Assembly (NCBI GenBank): GCA_963682055.1
Contig: OY821740.1
Location: 17,322,814 to 17,386,813 of the forward strand
Source of the DNA: Primula veris
Taxonomy: Eukaryota > Streptophyta > Magnoliopsida > Ericales > Primulaceae
Reading direction: 5' to 3'
DNA: 64,000 nt
The position numbers and the translations under genes are program-made. This document shows, piece after piece, positions 12,602 through 26,337 of the stretch; position 1 is the stretch's first letter, and each line of letters opens with the position of its first letter. Below the pieces are notes generated by a model. It was not told the origin of the DNA. It ran no database searches and was given only the letters and a program-made list of their open reading frames with translations.

Positions 12602-13476
12602 AGGAGGGAGTGAGTGAGAGAGTTGTAATTTTATTTATTTATTTTTTCTGAAATGGAGAGAGTTGTAATTTATTGTGTTTCTATTTGTTTCTCTTTAAAC
12701 TTTTTTTTCATTTATATAAAAGGGAAATACTAAAATGGGTATATAACATGGCTGTATTTTTTATATCGATTTGTATAGCCGATCGATTTTCGAACCGAAC
12801 CGAGCAAGTTGGTACCGAAAGTTCGGTATATTGATTTTTCGGTACGGTACAACCAAAACAAACTTTAAAAGTCGGTTGGGTTTCGGTATTCACTTTGGTT
12901 GGGTATATTGATTCATGTTGTGGTATGTGGTGACACATGCCCCTTTATTTTTCACAAATGAAATTACTAAATTAGTCAGGATGACATTCATCCGATATAC
13001 TATATGTATATCACCCAATGTATTATAAATTGTGTTTTAGTCGTTGAAATTGCACTCACTATATCTCATATTTGGGGATATATTTTTAATAAATGTTGAT
13101 AGAATTAAATTTACCATGTGAATGGTAATAGAATATGAGTGCAATTTTATCATTTTGTTTGACGGTATATCCTTAATTGTGACAAATTTTATAATTTGAT
13201 AGATCAATTATTAAAATTGATAGTACAATAGATAAATCGTTAAATGCTGCTAGTAAAACACACTAAACTTATTTTTATCCGTTACAAACGCATAAATAAA
13301 CTAAGATCCAGTTGATTAAAATTAAAATTATACTTTCCTAGAAGAAAAAAAAAAAGCATAAATTAAATTATAGTCTATGTTACCTCAGCTAGCAACTGTA
13401 CAAGCTGACCGACCACATATACATACAGTCATACATACTAGTACCTGAAAACATAACCCTCTCTCTCTCTGGTGGA
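12602..13476. promoter_or_regulatory. Shared intergenic region between divergent DAP and BASS4 genes
   Basis: This 875-bp stretch separates the start codons of the minus-strand aminopeptidase and the plus-strand BASS4 gene, so it must carry both core promoters. It has no ORF of substance. GA-rich tracts lie next to the aminopeptidase start, and a CT-rich tract (CTCTCTCTCTCT) lies just before the BASS4 ATG. Both are common near plant transcription starts. Confidence 0.6.
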
Positions 13477-16400
13477 ATGGCGGGAAGGTTACAAATAAGG
13501 ACAGTGAATCCTTTTTCATCGCCGTCACTACGGCCGATGACTTTTTACCATCGCAGTTACTCTCACACCAACACTTCAATTACTTACCCACTTTTACCTC
13601 GCAAATCTCACCGTCCATTCCCATTTCCCATCATAGCTTCTCACCCGTCCGATCAGGTTTCATTACTTTACTTATTTAATTATTATTTTCAGTTTACCTT
13701 TATTGTTTATACCGTGTGTTAGCTGATTAATAACAAGGCCTAATAATTTAAATTTAGTACTATACTATCAACTGTCCTCATTTTTATTTAGCTGACTATT
13801 TCTCTCTGTCCTGAAATAACTGTTATGCTTCGATAACTGTGATATTTAAGTATTTGAACTAATTTCACTCAAAATTCAACAATAAATTGAAATTTTCAAA
13901 CAAAAACTATTTATTACTTAAAATATGATATTATAATTGTAGATTTGATATGATTTAACTAGTAAAAATAAATATTTCAAAAAATAAAAAGAGAAAATTT
14001 AATATAAAAAGGAAGTGAACATTTATTTTGGTACGTCCCAAAATGGAAAGCAGGACAATTATTTTGGGATGGGAGTATGGAGTATTTCCAAATCGGTGAT
14101 AGTATTTTTGGTAATAAAAAAAAGGGACAATTAACAAAAACATACCCTATCCCTATTATATTACAAAAAGTATACCCTAATAATTTAAATTACCAAAAAC
14201 ATACCTATATATACTTATTATTTCTTAATCTAATATATATCTCTAACTTAACATATATCTCTCTCACCTAACATGTCTCTCTAATCTAACATCTCTCTCT
14301 AACCTAACATATCTCTCCCTAATCGCACCTATCTCTCTAACACACGATAATCGCACCTCTTTCTAACATGTGCTAATCACCCATCTCTCTTTAAAAATGA
14401 TTAGAAACTCACAAAATATGCATATATTAATTATAAAACGTCATACCCTAATTTTAAAATTTCATACCCTAATTTCAAAAACTTCATATCCTAATTTCAA
14501 AACTTCATACCCTAATTTCAAAACTTCATACCCTAATTTTAAAATTTCATACCCTACATATGAATTTCTCTCAAATATTGTACATATGGATTCTTCTCTT
14601 CCAACTTGAAACCCACAATGTTTACAATAGTCTCAAAACTCAATAAATAGAAAACAATCTCACCAATTTCGTATATTTTTCATATATTACGGGATATCAA
14701 ATAGTGTAATATTTGTGTATTACGTATGTATATATCTGTATTTATATGTATATGAATATCTATATAATCTAGATGGTGTTCGGTAGTTAGTGATGAGTTT
14801 TCGTGGTGAAAGAATAGAGAGAGATAGAGTGAGATATTAAAGAAAGATACATAGCAGAATGGAGGAGAGAGAGAGTAAGATCAGAGAGATATAAAGATAA
14901 AAATTGATGAGAGAGAAGAATGTACATAAAAAAATTGGTAATAAAAAATAATGGAGGAGAGAGAGAGTAAGATGATAAAGAGATAAAGAAAGGAATAAAC
15001 ATCATTAAATTTAAATTTATTTGGTATGTTTTTTATAATGAAAAGTTGTAAGGGTATGTTTTTTGTAATTTAGTTTAAAAAGTAGTATGTTTTGTTAATT
15101 TATCCTAAAAAAAAAAGGGTAACTAGGTTTTCGTTACGTGACAAAGCTGTCAAAGCGTAAGAATTATTGGTGTAAAGAGCAGAGTTTTTTAGCTTATGCA
15201 AGCTTTGCAATTTGAATCAAGTTTTTTTAGTTTCGAAGCGAGCTTTTTATGACAGCGAATAAAAATTGACTTCTGCTAAATTACTGGTTCAACTTTAAGG
15301 CAGGATCATAGTCATTTTATTGTTTTAGACTTTTAGTTATACAATCACTCTGGACAATTCTGGTTATGTTCATTAGATGCATAGATTATTAAGTTTCTCA
15401 GTGAAGGGGACAAGGAAGGAACCATGTGGAGACAGTGGGGGGGGGGGGGGGGGCGCGGCCGCCCCCATTTGGATAAAATTTTAAAAAAGTTTTTCTATGT
15501 ATTTTGATCAAAATTTTCAAAAGTTAGCATTTGGCCGCCCATATTATGAAAAAGAACCCATATAGGGTATGAAAAAAAGTATATTAAATACTGTCACCTC
15601 GCATTTAAAATTGCTGGTTCCGTCCCTGGAAGGGGATATTTATATTTTTATAACAATCTTACTGCACACCACAAATACTAATTACCTGCAACATAGATGA
15701 CTTTGCACACCACAAATACTAATTACCTGCAACAAAGATGACTTTAGGGACAGATATTGTGTAATTGAGATTTCGAGCTTATGGTGCTCAGTGATCATTT
15801 TTCTTAGAGTACAACAAATTTTACCTTTGCATCCCTTCTTTTCATAATGTTTTGCACACATATACACGACTGCACAACTTTCACACTTTTCCTTTTAAGG
15901 ATAACGATGAACTATATACACTAACATACCTACCTAAGAATTGGCACAGCTACAATAATCAGTGATGGAAATATAAATACACCTACGAATTGGCATGTTT
16001 TGTTTTGTTCATTTTTATTTCAGTTTGGAGATAACGCGGCCAATTCTAATGAAGCTTCACATTCTGCTTCTTCTCTGAATTGGACGAAACAGTTTTCAAG
16101 TTTCGCTTCAAATAATTTTCTTCCACTAGGTATAAATCACAAGCATCTCCCTAGTCTATCTTTCTTTGATTTTTGTTTTCTTACCGCAACTATTATCATT
16201 TATTCTTGAAAATTTGTTTGTGACACAATGTGCAGCTCTTGTCGGTGGGGTGGTGTTAGGACTAGTGAATCCAAGTCTTGGTTGCCTAGCTGATAAATAT
16301 CACATGTCAAAGTTAAGCACTTTCGGAATATTCCTAATTTCTGGTTAGTTTTAACTAGATTTTAGTACTTATTGTACATGTATATACTGTTTGCTTTGCC

Positions 16401-19400
16401 ATTATTGTGTTTCGATGGTTTCAGGTTTGACTTTGCGTAGTGAAGAAATCGGTGAAGCTGCTGAGGCGTGGCCAGTTGGAATATTTGGGCTAGTATGATC
16501 TCAAATTTGTAATATTCTGCTAACTTTTAGACATGAAGTGCTGCTATCTTGATAGAGTTGTTTTTCTACTATCTTGATAGAGCTTGACGAACTTTAAATT
16601 TAGAAAATTTACCTTCTTCTGTCTCACAAATTGATTTTAAGTATTCTACTGTGAAGTGAGATTTAAAGGTTGCTGATTTGTCCGTGCAGGTTTCTATATT
16701 GTTCTTAACTCCTTTCTTTTCAAGAGTTATCATGCAACTCCAGCTTCAACCTCAAGAATTTGTGACAGGTATAGCTTTTTCTATCGGTTAAATGCATACA
16801 GAGAGGGACAGCGAGTTTTCAATTTCATTTCAGTCTGGTGGGTGTTCAAGGGGACTAACTGTTAGTTCAATTAGGTCCCTTTAGAGGGGAAGTGAAATTC
16901 ACAAACAATAGCTGTGGGGGTCAAGCTAGAAACTTAGGATTTAAGACTATAAACTTACTCCCAGCAATTGAATATTTTGGGCCTTTGGGCAAAGTATACA
17001 AACTCTGGGCCACTTTGCAATTTCAAAAAATTATTCCTAGAATTAGCAGTTTCTAAAGGAGAGACTGAGAAATGATAATGGAATTGCTTGTTTATCTTTT
17101 AAGATTACACTAACAGAAACCTAGCTAGATTTATTACCTTGTACTTTCATATCATTTTATTTATAGGACATTTCATTTCCAGACTTTAATCTGAATTCTG
17201 TTTCTACTTAAATTTTTAGATTTTACATATTTCTGTTTTTTACAGGGCTGGCTGTATTCAGTTGCATGCCAACCACATTGTCCAGCGGAGTTGCACTGAC
17301 TCGGGTATTTTCGTTTTTATTTCTTACTCGGTCACCTTCTTGGAATGATCACAATAAGTTTTGTATCTGATGAAAAGAGTGATACGTTTTTTTAATCATT
17401 ATTATTTTATATGTAGCTTGCTGGTGGGAACACTGCACTTGCCCTCGCTATGACTGTGATATCTAGTCTGTTGGGAATTTTGATTGTAAGTGGCACTTCC
17501 TCGTCAAAACACTTTGAGCTTTACTTCTGATTTTGTCTATGGATTCAGCTTTTTCTTAGTAAGTTATTGTTTCAGTTTTAATCATGGTTCTGATAGTTTT
17601 GGGGTCCTAGAGATATTCAGAGTGTTAATTTGTGGAAAAATGCAATTATAAGCCTTATTAAGGATTGGAAAACACTAGTACATGCATAAGATGAAAAAAA
17701 ATGGTGGCTGTGATTCCTTTTTTGGCTTGAATCGTTGTCTCTAACTGTTTCTTGTTATTTTTCTTTCAATCGTTCATCAATTATAAGATGCATTCCTTGG
17801 TCTTTTAAAGTGGATCTTGTATATCTAAAATAAAGCAAAAACCAGCTTTTCTTTCTTAGGTTGTCTCTTGAGTCTTGAAGTAGCCTTAGATACAAATTTT
17901 TTTGTTTCCCTCTTATCTGTCATGTGCTTAAGCATTGATATGTATATTATGTAATTTCTGATTTCGTCTTCTGAGGCTCAGTTTCATGTATTCTGAAGTA
18001 TTTCTCTAATTTTATTCTTTTGTGGCAATATTTGAAGGTACCATTCACTATTTCGAAGTTCATAGCTGCCGGAGTTGGTGTGACTGTTCCTACCAAGCAG
18101 TTGCTCAGAAGTCTTGTTCTAACCCTTCTCGTTCCTCTTCTTTTGGGGAAGGTACCACGCCTTTCTCTCAAAAACGATATATAGAATAAAGCAGAAAACT
18201 TTCTAATTTACGTCTTTGTGCTTTTGTATACTTCTATGGAATGGAGCTTATCACATTTTTTTTCTGCTTGTGATCTTTCTATACGAGTCTCTATATTTAT
18301 AGATTAATATATTATACCTTTCTTTCTGCCAGGTTCTTCGGGAATCTTTCAAAGGTCAGTGCTCATAATCCTTATAGGACGCTAAAAGTTGTGGGTTCAT
18401 GATACACTTGATGTTAAACAAAGCCACTGTGTTAAGTGCTTACTAAGTTACTGTTAACATTAATTAACACGAGTATTATTGATTTTCCAAAAAAAAAAAA
18501 CTTACACGGTTTGCTCGTAATATTTGTTATAAGGCGACATTTAATGATAAAACTAAAGTGTTTTATGATTTTACTAGTCGTGTAGGGAAATTAAGGAATC
18601 CTTAACATGAAATGACTGGCCAATTTATAGACTTGATTGCAACTTAGTAAAGTTCAGTATTTCTCTGATGCAGGCTTGGCAGACTTTGTTGATAGAAAAC
18701 GCAAGCTTTTATCTATGATTAGTGCCCTTCTTCTCGGTCTGGTATTGGCCAAAACCTTCCCTGCTACCTTTATACATTTATAAAAAGCAACCAGTATTGA
18801 TTTACTGTTCGTATTTTCACAACTGAGGCTCAAGATTATCACACAAAAAAAGGACTCAATCCAAATCTTGTTATTCTTATTGATGGTTTTGCAGGTTCCA
18901 TGGATACAGGTGAGCAGATCAAGCTCACTGTTGTTGCTGGTTCAACCGTCAATCTTCCTTGTTTCCATTGGCATGGGAGCGTATGTTAACTGTTCTTTGA
19001 TCAAACAATTTTTTTATCAAGATATTCATCAGTTCATTACCTTCCAGATTTTAATTAACCAAAACTATGTTTGTTTTTCTTTAATAATTTGCAGACTTCT
19101 GCATATCATGCTCTTGGTTTTCAACATACTTGCAATTCAAGGACTGTCAGCATTGTCAGGTGGTGAGAAATCGGTGTTTGCAAAGAGAGAGAACACCAGT
19201 GCTCTTCTAATAGTTGCAAGCCAAGTCAGATTTGATTTCTCTAAATCTTTATGTTGCTCTAAAATGTACGAGTATTGTCTTATATATCAAAACCTGTTTG
19301 TGCATGTTTTTGTAGAAAACTCTGCCTGTAATGGTAGCAGTTGTGGAACAGCTTGGTGGTGCATTAGGGGAATCTGGCTTACTTGTTCTTCCTTGTGTTG

Positions 19401-19786
19401 CTGCACATTTAAACCAGGTCATATATTTACTTATTTAGGGTGAATCGGATCATCCTTCTACTTTTGCACCTGTGTTTTTTCCGCTGTCAAATTTGTCTTA
19501 AATTAGGGTTATGGGGCATGTTTCTACTTTTGCAATTGTGGTTTTTCCTCATCCAATATGAATTAAAATATGGCTTTTTTGGGAAGAACGGAATAACTAA
19601 TGTACATGTTTTATCACATTTTGAGAAGAAAAAAAAAACATGAGCAAAATGCAGCGGTAGAATCAGCACTTGGTCAATCATTCGTTGCTCATTTTTTTCT
19701 GCCTATAGATCATCATGGACTCGTTTCTTGTGAATTTGCTCGTCCAGAAGGAAGAATCATCACCCAAAAACACCAAAGAAGCTTAA
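13477..19786 (+). CDS. BASS4: Probable plastid sodium/metabolite cotransporter, BASS4 type (14 exons)
   Basis: Member of the bile acid:sodium symporter family of the plastid envelope; the substrate of the BASS4 branch is not established. Exons: 13477-13656, 16024-16129, 16236-16343, 16425-16492, 16690-16768, 17246-17304, 17417-17485, 18038-18151, 18333-18354, 18674-18741, 18895-18980, 19095-19224, 19316-19417, 19709-19786. They total 1,269 nt (422 aa) and all phases agree. Residues 1-60 form a Ser/Arg-rich transit peptide in exon 1. The rest is a run of about nine or ten hydrophobic segments with family motifs LANPSLG-like LVNPSLGCLADKY, SGLTLR, CMPTTLSSGVALT, GGNTALAL, VPWIQVSRS and VAVVEQLGG. 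The short 22-nt exon 18333-18354 is supported by phase. No damage seen. Strong identification as BASS4 rather than BASS1-3, 5 or 6. Confidence 0.94.
14118..15118. mobile_element. MITE-like element with diffuse inverted ends in BASS4 intron 1
   Basis: The left end reads roughly AGGGACAATTAACAAAAACATACC. The right end, on the other strand, carries the related AAATTAACAAAACATAC with the same ACATACCCTA-type words repeated. The interior is rich in CTCTCTAACCTAACAT words on the left and GAGAGAGA on the right. No coding capacity. The boundaries and any target-site duplication are uncertain. Confidence 0.5.
14436..14557 (+). repeat. 20-bp tandem repeat, about six units
   Basis: Units of the form AAACTTCATACCCTAATTTC repeat head to tail with minor variation, inside the MITE-like element in BASS4 intron 1. 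Confidence 0.85.
15437..15620. repeat. G homopolymer and GC-rich transposon scrap in BASS4 intron 1
   Basis: A run of more than 15 G is followed by CGCGGCCGCCCCCATTTGG. About 90 bp later comes TTGGCCGCCCATATT, and then CACCTCGCATTTAAAATTG. The block contrasts with the surrounding AT-rich intron and looks like the degraded end of a transposon. The family was not identified. Confidence 0.4.
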
Positions 19787-20448
19787 AATTCATGCGGGGA
19801 TTTAAAAAATTAATCGAGTTTCATAGATTTATGCGCAAACTTTGGCTCTCTTTCTTTATAATTGAGAGTTGATGTTTGATAAACTGGAATTTCTACAGTC
19901 CACGTGTTCTATATTTGATTTCAGACAATTGTATAAAAGTGTATATGATACTGAACACATTTACTGAAATCCCATTTGAATTTTACTCCAGAAAGGATAT
20001 AAAGTCTTTCAGAACTCTTATTTTGAATTTAAGTGCTCGCAGAATAAGTTTATGTGGTTTAAGTTTGAAGAATAGATGCAAGAAATGAAAGAATGTACAG
20101 TTGAAAATTTGGGAAACAACTTATCCATGAAAACTGAGAAACCAGAAAAAGGTCACGGAAAATAACAAAGAAATAAGAAAACTTCCCTTTAATTGCAAAT
20201 TAAAATTCATATGATACGACTTGAGATTTAATTAATGATAAACCGATCCCCTTTGGAACATTTTATTCCTTGTCCTATTAAAGAGGCAAATACATAACAA
20301 AAGTGAATTGAAGAAAGAAAATAATAAGGAAGTTCAATTACTAGACCAATTTTTTTTTTTTAAATCATACAGAAAAAAGAGGGTAGAAACTCAGCAGTCT
20401 TACAATCACACTAAAGGCGTACATAACCGATGGCAATTTGCTAGTCGC
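19787..20448. terminator. Convergent 3' regions of BASS4 and MVD
   Basis: The stop codons of BASS4 (plus) and MVD (minus) face each other across 662 bp. The interval is AT-rich and has no credible coding region. It must hold both 3' UTRs and polyadenylation regions. Confidence 0.5.
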
Positions 20449-23400
20449 TTACTTGGGTAAACCAGTTTCAGGGTCGAGAAGAGCTAGGCTTTCATCAGTA
20501 ATTATCACCGGACCCTTTCCAGGTTTTGTACAAATAAAATAACTAACGTCACCCTTATATTTCTGCGGGTTTATTTTGCCATCTTTAGTTTCTGGTGGTG
20601 GGGGCAAAGCTTCCACATCTGCCATATCTTTAACCCCGGCATCTTGTAGAATGGATTTATCGCCAACGACAAAGCTGAATATAAAATAAACAAAAATTAA
20701 AATTAAGTGAAAAATTAACATTGTGAAGGACCATATAACATACCACCAAAAGGCCTTAAAATAGAATAGATGGTAACTTTATATAAACCACATGCTTGAT
20801 CAATATAGTCAATGTGGGATGCATAATAAACTCAAACAAGCACACACAAAAAAGAGAATTAATAAACCATAATAATTACCTGCTTAAATCAGCATCGGAT
20901 TGTGGAGGGAAGTAAAAAAGAAGCCTCTGAAGTAATAAGGAAGCAGCTTTTCTGTTACGGGCAATCATGACGGCATTAGGCCCAGCATCAAATGTGTATG
21001 CTACCTGTATAAATTTTATATATTAGTCAATAATAATGATCAACTAAAACTGAAGTTGTAGATTACACGTTAACAAAGTGTTGATTTCGTTTTATTACAT
21101 AAACCTTATTTGGTTGCCGATTTCAAACCCTTTTTTTGCTTGAGAGTCTGACTGCCTCTTGTTGAAGTTAAACGCTGAGCTTTTCTAGGTTGTTTTATCT
21201 TTACCAAAAAAACTAACACCTTTATGATGAATTAACGCAATTTCTTTCTCAACCCTTAAAGATTCCAGTTCTTTTTAGAGATTAGGGTGTCTGGATTAAA
21301 AAAAAATGGCTGAAAGCTGTAACCAAAGAAGCCTACAATTTGTTGGTGAGGGTTTCGTACAAGAGAAGAAACAAACCTGAGGTGATTCTTCTGAACGATT
21401 CCATTTCTCGACGCAGCTTATTATCCTGAAATATTAACCCATTTTATAACTAAAGTGTTCACGTGCTACATAAACTAGAAAATAAGAACGGAAAACTGGT
21501 AGATAAAATGTCGATGTTGTCCATGTAAAGATGAAAGTCCCTTACCTATGGGAGGTGTCATTCATGTAGAAAATAGGTGGGGTTGTATCCAGGCATACAG
21601 CATGAAACTGATTACTATCTGCACAAGCCAAGTTCGCGAAAGATGGAAAATCACGATCTTTAATCGCTTTTTCCATTCCCAGAATCCGCTTTGGTACTAC
21701 TTCCTGTGCCAATACACACATGGGAAATCAATAGTAGGCTCATAATGTAGTATTTCCATAATACTAAAGCTGTGATTACCTAATGGAACACAATTTATCG
21801 GAAAAGAGACAAATATATCGCTCACCATTACTAAATTGTGTAGCTGCACAACTGAAGGGAAAAAAAGACAATTTGGGGTGAAAAAAAAGTACCTTCGCTC
21901 TGTGTTGGATAAGCATGCTTGTTTCAACACTCTCTCGCATCCCAGAAGTGCTACTTGTTTCTTTCTGTCGAGAACTTACCTGGAATTAACAAAAATAAAT
22001 ATTTAGTTAAAATAAGGAAAGAATCTTACGAGAAAATGTTGCTAAAAAACATGAAATAAATGCTTGCTTGGTGAACCATGAGAAGTGAAATTCTTTTCAC
22101 TTTTTAACTGAGAACGTGTTTGGTACACTTATTTATACTGTTGAGATAAAAAAAAGTATTTATTATGTAAGTATATTCATACTCTTCTAAATAAGTAGTA
22201 TATACTTTTCATATATACTTTTTAAATATATAATACTATAATCAATTAATTTCATCACCCTAAAAAAAATCGAATTTTTTATAAAACACACTAATAGTAA
22301 TCAAAAGAATTACTTAAAAGTACGTTTTCCCACCATCGCCAAATAAGCACACTTTTCTACTTACAAAACACCCATATAAGCCCCCACATGAGGCAATAAC
22401 CCTCGAATTTACTCAAATGATTTTGTCGGGATTTTTTTTTTTAAGTTCTTACCACTGCAATGACGATAACTAAATTGTCCCAGTGATTCTCGCCTGCAAG
22501 CTGAACTGCCATGCTGTCACTTCCATCGTCATTCTTGATCAAAGAAAGAAAAAGTCAAATGATTGTCCAGGGCTTTACAAAAAAGGCAATGCACAAGAAG
22601 AAGAAGAAGAAATACCTTTCCCATCACCCATTTAACAAATCCACCATATAGACTGCGACAAGCACTGCCTGACCCTTGCCTGAACAAGTATAAAACAAGT
22701 TACAACATTTCTCAACAATCTTCTTGCTTCATGTATCTATACTCGTAATAAGTGATTACGTTTTCGGCATGAACTCAACGTGAGTGCAGTGACAACAAGA
22801 TATGTCTATAGAATGATATATTTATAAAATATAAATATGCAACTGCAACACTTAGTAATAAGACGGTGATAAATTGCAACTAAAGTAAACATCATTTAGG
22901 ATTAGAGATTACACAAACTATTACCTTGCTATAGCAGAAAGTACTCCTTGATCTTCTTTCACGTTCATTAAATTTGCAAGGGCAAATACTGAAAAGACAG
23001 ATATGGGTATCAGTTGCGTCAGCACAGGGAAGTTTTGATACTGATTGAAAAATGATAGATTCCCATGTGGTGAAATCAACTATATCTCATAATTACAAGA
23101 TAAGAAAACAAGGGAAAAAGGTAGAAAGCACTTTTTCCAGGTCCACCAGTTTTACAGTTGCAAATTGTATTTTCTTCTATAACTTTTTGAGAATTTTTTT
23201 ATCCATTAGCTCTGTTTACAAAGAACTGAAGTTTACCAAATACTTGAAGAAACATAAAAGGACAGGATTTCAAATCCAAAAGGTATAATTTGGTAATACT
23301 GTAGCAGGTTCATACTTCAGTAACTAGTAAGTTTACTCAAACAGGATCTACTGTGATGTGGAACAGTTAGCTGAGAAGTACATTTCTCAGTTAGAAAAGA

Positions 23401-26241
23401 AGCAAGCAAAGAGTCTCAAGAAAACCAAGGGTTTTTAATAAGTTTAAAAAGGGTTTTTTTTAATAAGTTTTAAAAAATTATTAAGTCTAGATTCATAACT
23501 TTAATAAAGAGGAAAATCAAAGGTTGTTCATGAATGTGCGTATTCATGTATGACTAATAAAGATAGACTTTTCATTTTCTAGTTTTGGCCTATATAAAGG
23601 TTACATATCCCATGTAATTTTTCATTCACCAAATATTTGAAAAAAAAATAAAAATTGAGAGTTTCTCTATCTAGAGATTAGCTCCTATTATGGTGGATTC
23701 AAAAGTTTATTTTTCGTCTGTTTGAGCGAAATTCAAACAACACCCGTTCGTGTGTTTACGAACAAGATTTTTCTGTTTTTGTTTAGCTTCCGTTCTGTGT
23801 CATACTGTAAAACATCTAAACAAAACCATACAGATATGCGATATTAAAAATAAATAAAAAGGTCCCTTACCAAGACACGCAAACCCAGCAGCAGAGGAGG
23901 CTAAACCAGCGGCAGTGGGGAAATTGTTATAAGAAGAAATATGCACATGCAGATTCTCCCAATCCGATTTTGCAATTTTGATACCCTTCTTTTTGTCCTC
24001 ATAGTCACTCGCACGGGCCCTAATTTCCTTTAAGCACCTCTGATATCTAACACCAGATAGAGAGAACTCCTATACCAAGCATGCAAAGAAACAAAAATGA
24101 AACTTAGATACGAAGATCTTGTAAATTTCTAAAACGTCAAACAGAATTATAATTTCCCTAAGGAGGTGAGCTCAACACTGAAACCAGATATAGCATATTT
24201 AAGAGCTCCAATAAACCTAAATTCAAGATTCATACTACATTTGTTTCGCATAGCTCGTGCAACAAATGAAAATCGGGAACAATTTATAGGACTTAAACAG
24301 CAAAAACATGAAAGTCAGATTGACAAATGAAAATAGGAAAAGAAAATGGAATAAATATCCGTCATATTTTCCACTGAAGTTATCATTCAAGAGGGAAGGA
24401 GAACAAAGTTAACGGAAAAACAATGGAATACCATTGTCCAGTTTTTCTTCTCGTTTATCCTCAAAGTGATAAAGCTGAAGCATTTATACCATTTTCATTG
24501 TTCAGTTATAACAGGGGAAAGTAAAGCATCTCCCAGGCTCGTAGTATGTTACTTTACAAGATCATTTCAAGTAAGCAATAGCGATATCATAATTATTCTC
24601 AAACTAATCCTTAATTTCCATACTACAATTAAAGAAATTGGAAATGGATCCACCTTTCAATCAATTAATCAGATATGTTGTACAAATTAAAATACTAAAT
24701 ATGCCTGATATATACTAGATGGTTATTGACATCCTAATTCAAACAAATATGTTAAAAAAACAAAAAAAGGAGTATAAACTGTATACTGCATGAGCTTCAT
24801 CATTAAGAGTTTAGGACAATTTCGTTAGAGTCAGGATCTTATCCCTCTTTTATGTCACCTGGTTCCTCTTGGCTTAACTTTTATGACATTATAAAATATG
24901 TCCATAACCTTTTAGAATATATGTTTGATAAATTTTACCAAGTATGGACTTAGTATTGGTCCAAATAATAATTTTCAGATTATATATTGAAATTATACCT
25001 TATTTTGTTATTTCTCTAGCTTAATAAATAATGATACGATTTAAGACGAACAACTATCCAAAAATTCTAAAACTCGGCATAGAAGGACCCACAGAGGATC
25101 CTTGCTCATATATTATTCACTACGGTGGCAACCGAAAGAGCGAGTACCAAAAAGAAATCTTGTTATAACTACATGGATCATATATGTAAATCAACTTTCC
25201 ACTTGACCTTAATGATCAAATCAATTCATCAATGAACTCAAAAATTCAAAAAAAGAATCTAATAAAACTGAGTTCCGATCCTCTGCCCCTAATTTTACCC
25301 CCTTCAGTGTCCCCTAGTTTTCTCGCTCAGACAAATTTATACAGCATATTTAAAAGAATCGCTAAGACATATTTTGTCCAAATATTATGAAATATGTCTA
25401 GATTTAGAATATGTAAAGGATAATAAACGTGTGAAACAAGTTATAAAAATTGAAATTTGACCGGAAAAACCCAAGGGTGCACGGGAAGTGGTAGGAAAAA
25501 AGGGTACATTTGCAGCTGAAAATGTAAGGACCATACTGAAATTTGGTTGAAACAAGAGGGATGAATATGTGCTTAGGTAGAGGTAAGAACCTAGGAGTAA
25601 TATGAAAGCATTACAATTGAGTAAGTTTTCCAAATCATAATTGACTATAATTGTTCCAACTGGAACTAAAGGGTCTGTATTTTTTGATAATCCTTTCAAT
25701 CGGAGCCGATCCTTTGGGGTGCAGGTCAAGTTTGCACGTAGTTTCATAGTGATAAATTCTTTAGGTACACACATAGTATATATTTTGTTGCATATTAATA
25801 CTCCATTAAAATAGCTGTGGTAAACACAATGTCTCTATACAAGGACTAAGGTTTGGTACATGACTTGCTAGTCTACTACACCTTAAAATTATTTTTCCTA
25901 CATTATATATAAATTACGATGCTGCTCCCCGTGGTTTCAGAAATATCACAATCACATCAATTAGTTTCAATCATAACATCAACAGTCGGATTTACTAAAA
26001 AGTAACAATAATGAAGACGGACCTTGCCATTGAGCCACATACGGTCTTGATCAAAATCGGGGCAAACGGAGACGGTAGTGGTGGTGCAGAGATGACGTGG
26101 ATCGAGGGTAACGCTGATGCTGTCGTTGATAGGTAGAATGAGATCTTCGTCTCTTTTTCCCCAGTATTTAATTACCGCTATATTAGTCGGAGTTTGTGCC
26201 GTCACCGTTACTACCCATCTCTTCTTTGTTTCCTCAGCCAT
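20449..26241 (-). CDS. MVD: Diphosphomevalonate decarboxylase (10 exons)
   Basis: Performs the ATP-dependent decarboxylation of mevalonate 5-diphosphate to isopentenyl diphosphate, the last step of the mevalonate pathway. Exons in coding order: 26023-26241, 23871-24069, 22925-22988, 22616-22679, 22453-22533, 21893-21979, 21546-21703, 21377-21425, 20880-21004, 20449-20674. They total 1,272 nt (423 aa) and all phases agree. Family signatures: [12 protein letters not shown] (residues 20-31), the GHMP-kinase-type ATP loop [12 protein letters not shown] (124-135), [12 protein letters not shown] after it, and the catalytic Asp313 in FDAGPNA. The nonapeptide SVTLDPRHL (43-51) sits where plant MVDs are reported to carry a PTS2-like peroxisomal signal; that localisation is family knowledge, not shown here. 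A Mutator-like element begins roughly 100 bp upstream of the ATG. No coding damage. Confidence 0.96.
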
Positions 26242-26330
26242 TCTCTAATTACCTTTTTATTTTATTTTATTTTAAATATGTATGTATCTATAGGTAATGT
26301 GTTATATATATATATATAGAGAGAGAGATG
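26242..26330 (-). promoter_or_regulatory. Short proximal upstream region of MVD
   Basis: Only about 90 bp separate the MVD start codon from the edge of the Mutator-like element. It contains AT-rich sequence and a (TA)n-(GA)n microsatellite at about 26308-26330. Much of the functional promoter must therefore lie in, or beyond, transposon DNA. Confidence 0.5.
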
Positions 26331-26337
26331 GTGGAAC

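Noticed and set aside
22090..22400. Possible MITE in an MVD intron
   Set aside because: AT-rich with GTGTTTGGTACAC on one side and ACAAAACACCCATA on the other, but the inverted match is too weak to define ends.
23440..23870. Possible small solo LTR in an MVD intron (CCTATATAAAGG box, CT-rich leader)
   Set aside because: It looks like an LTR promoter region, but I found no terminal repeats or target-site duplication, so no element is called.
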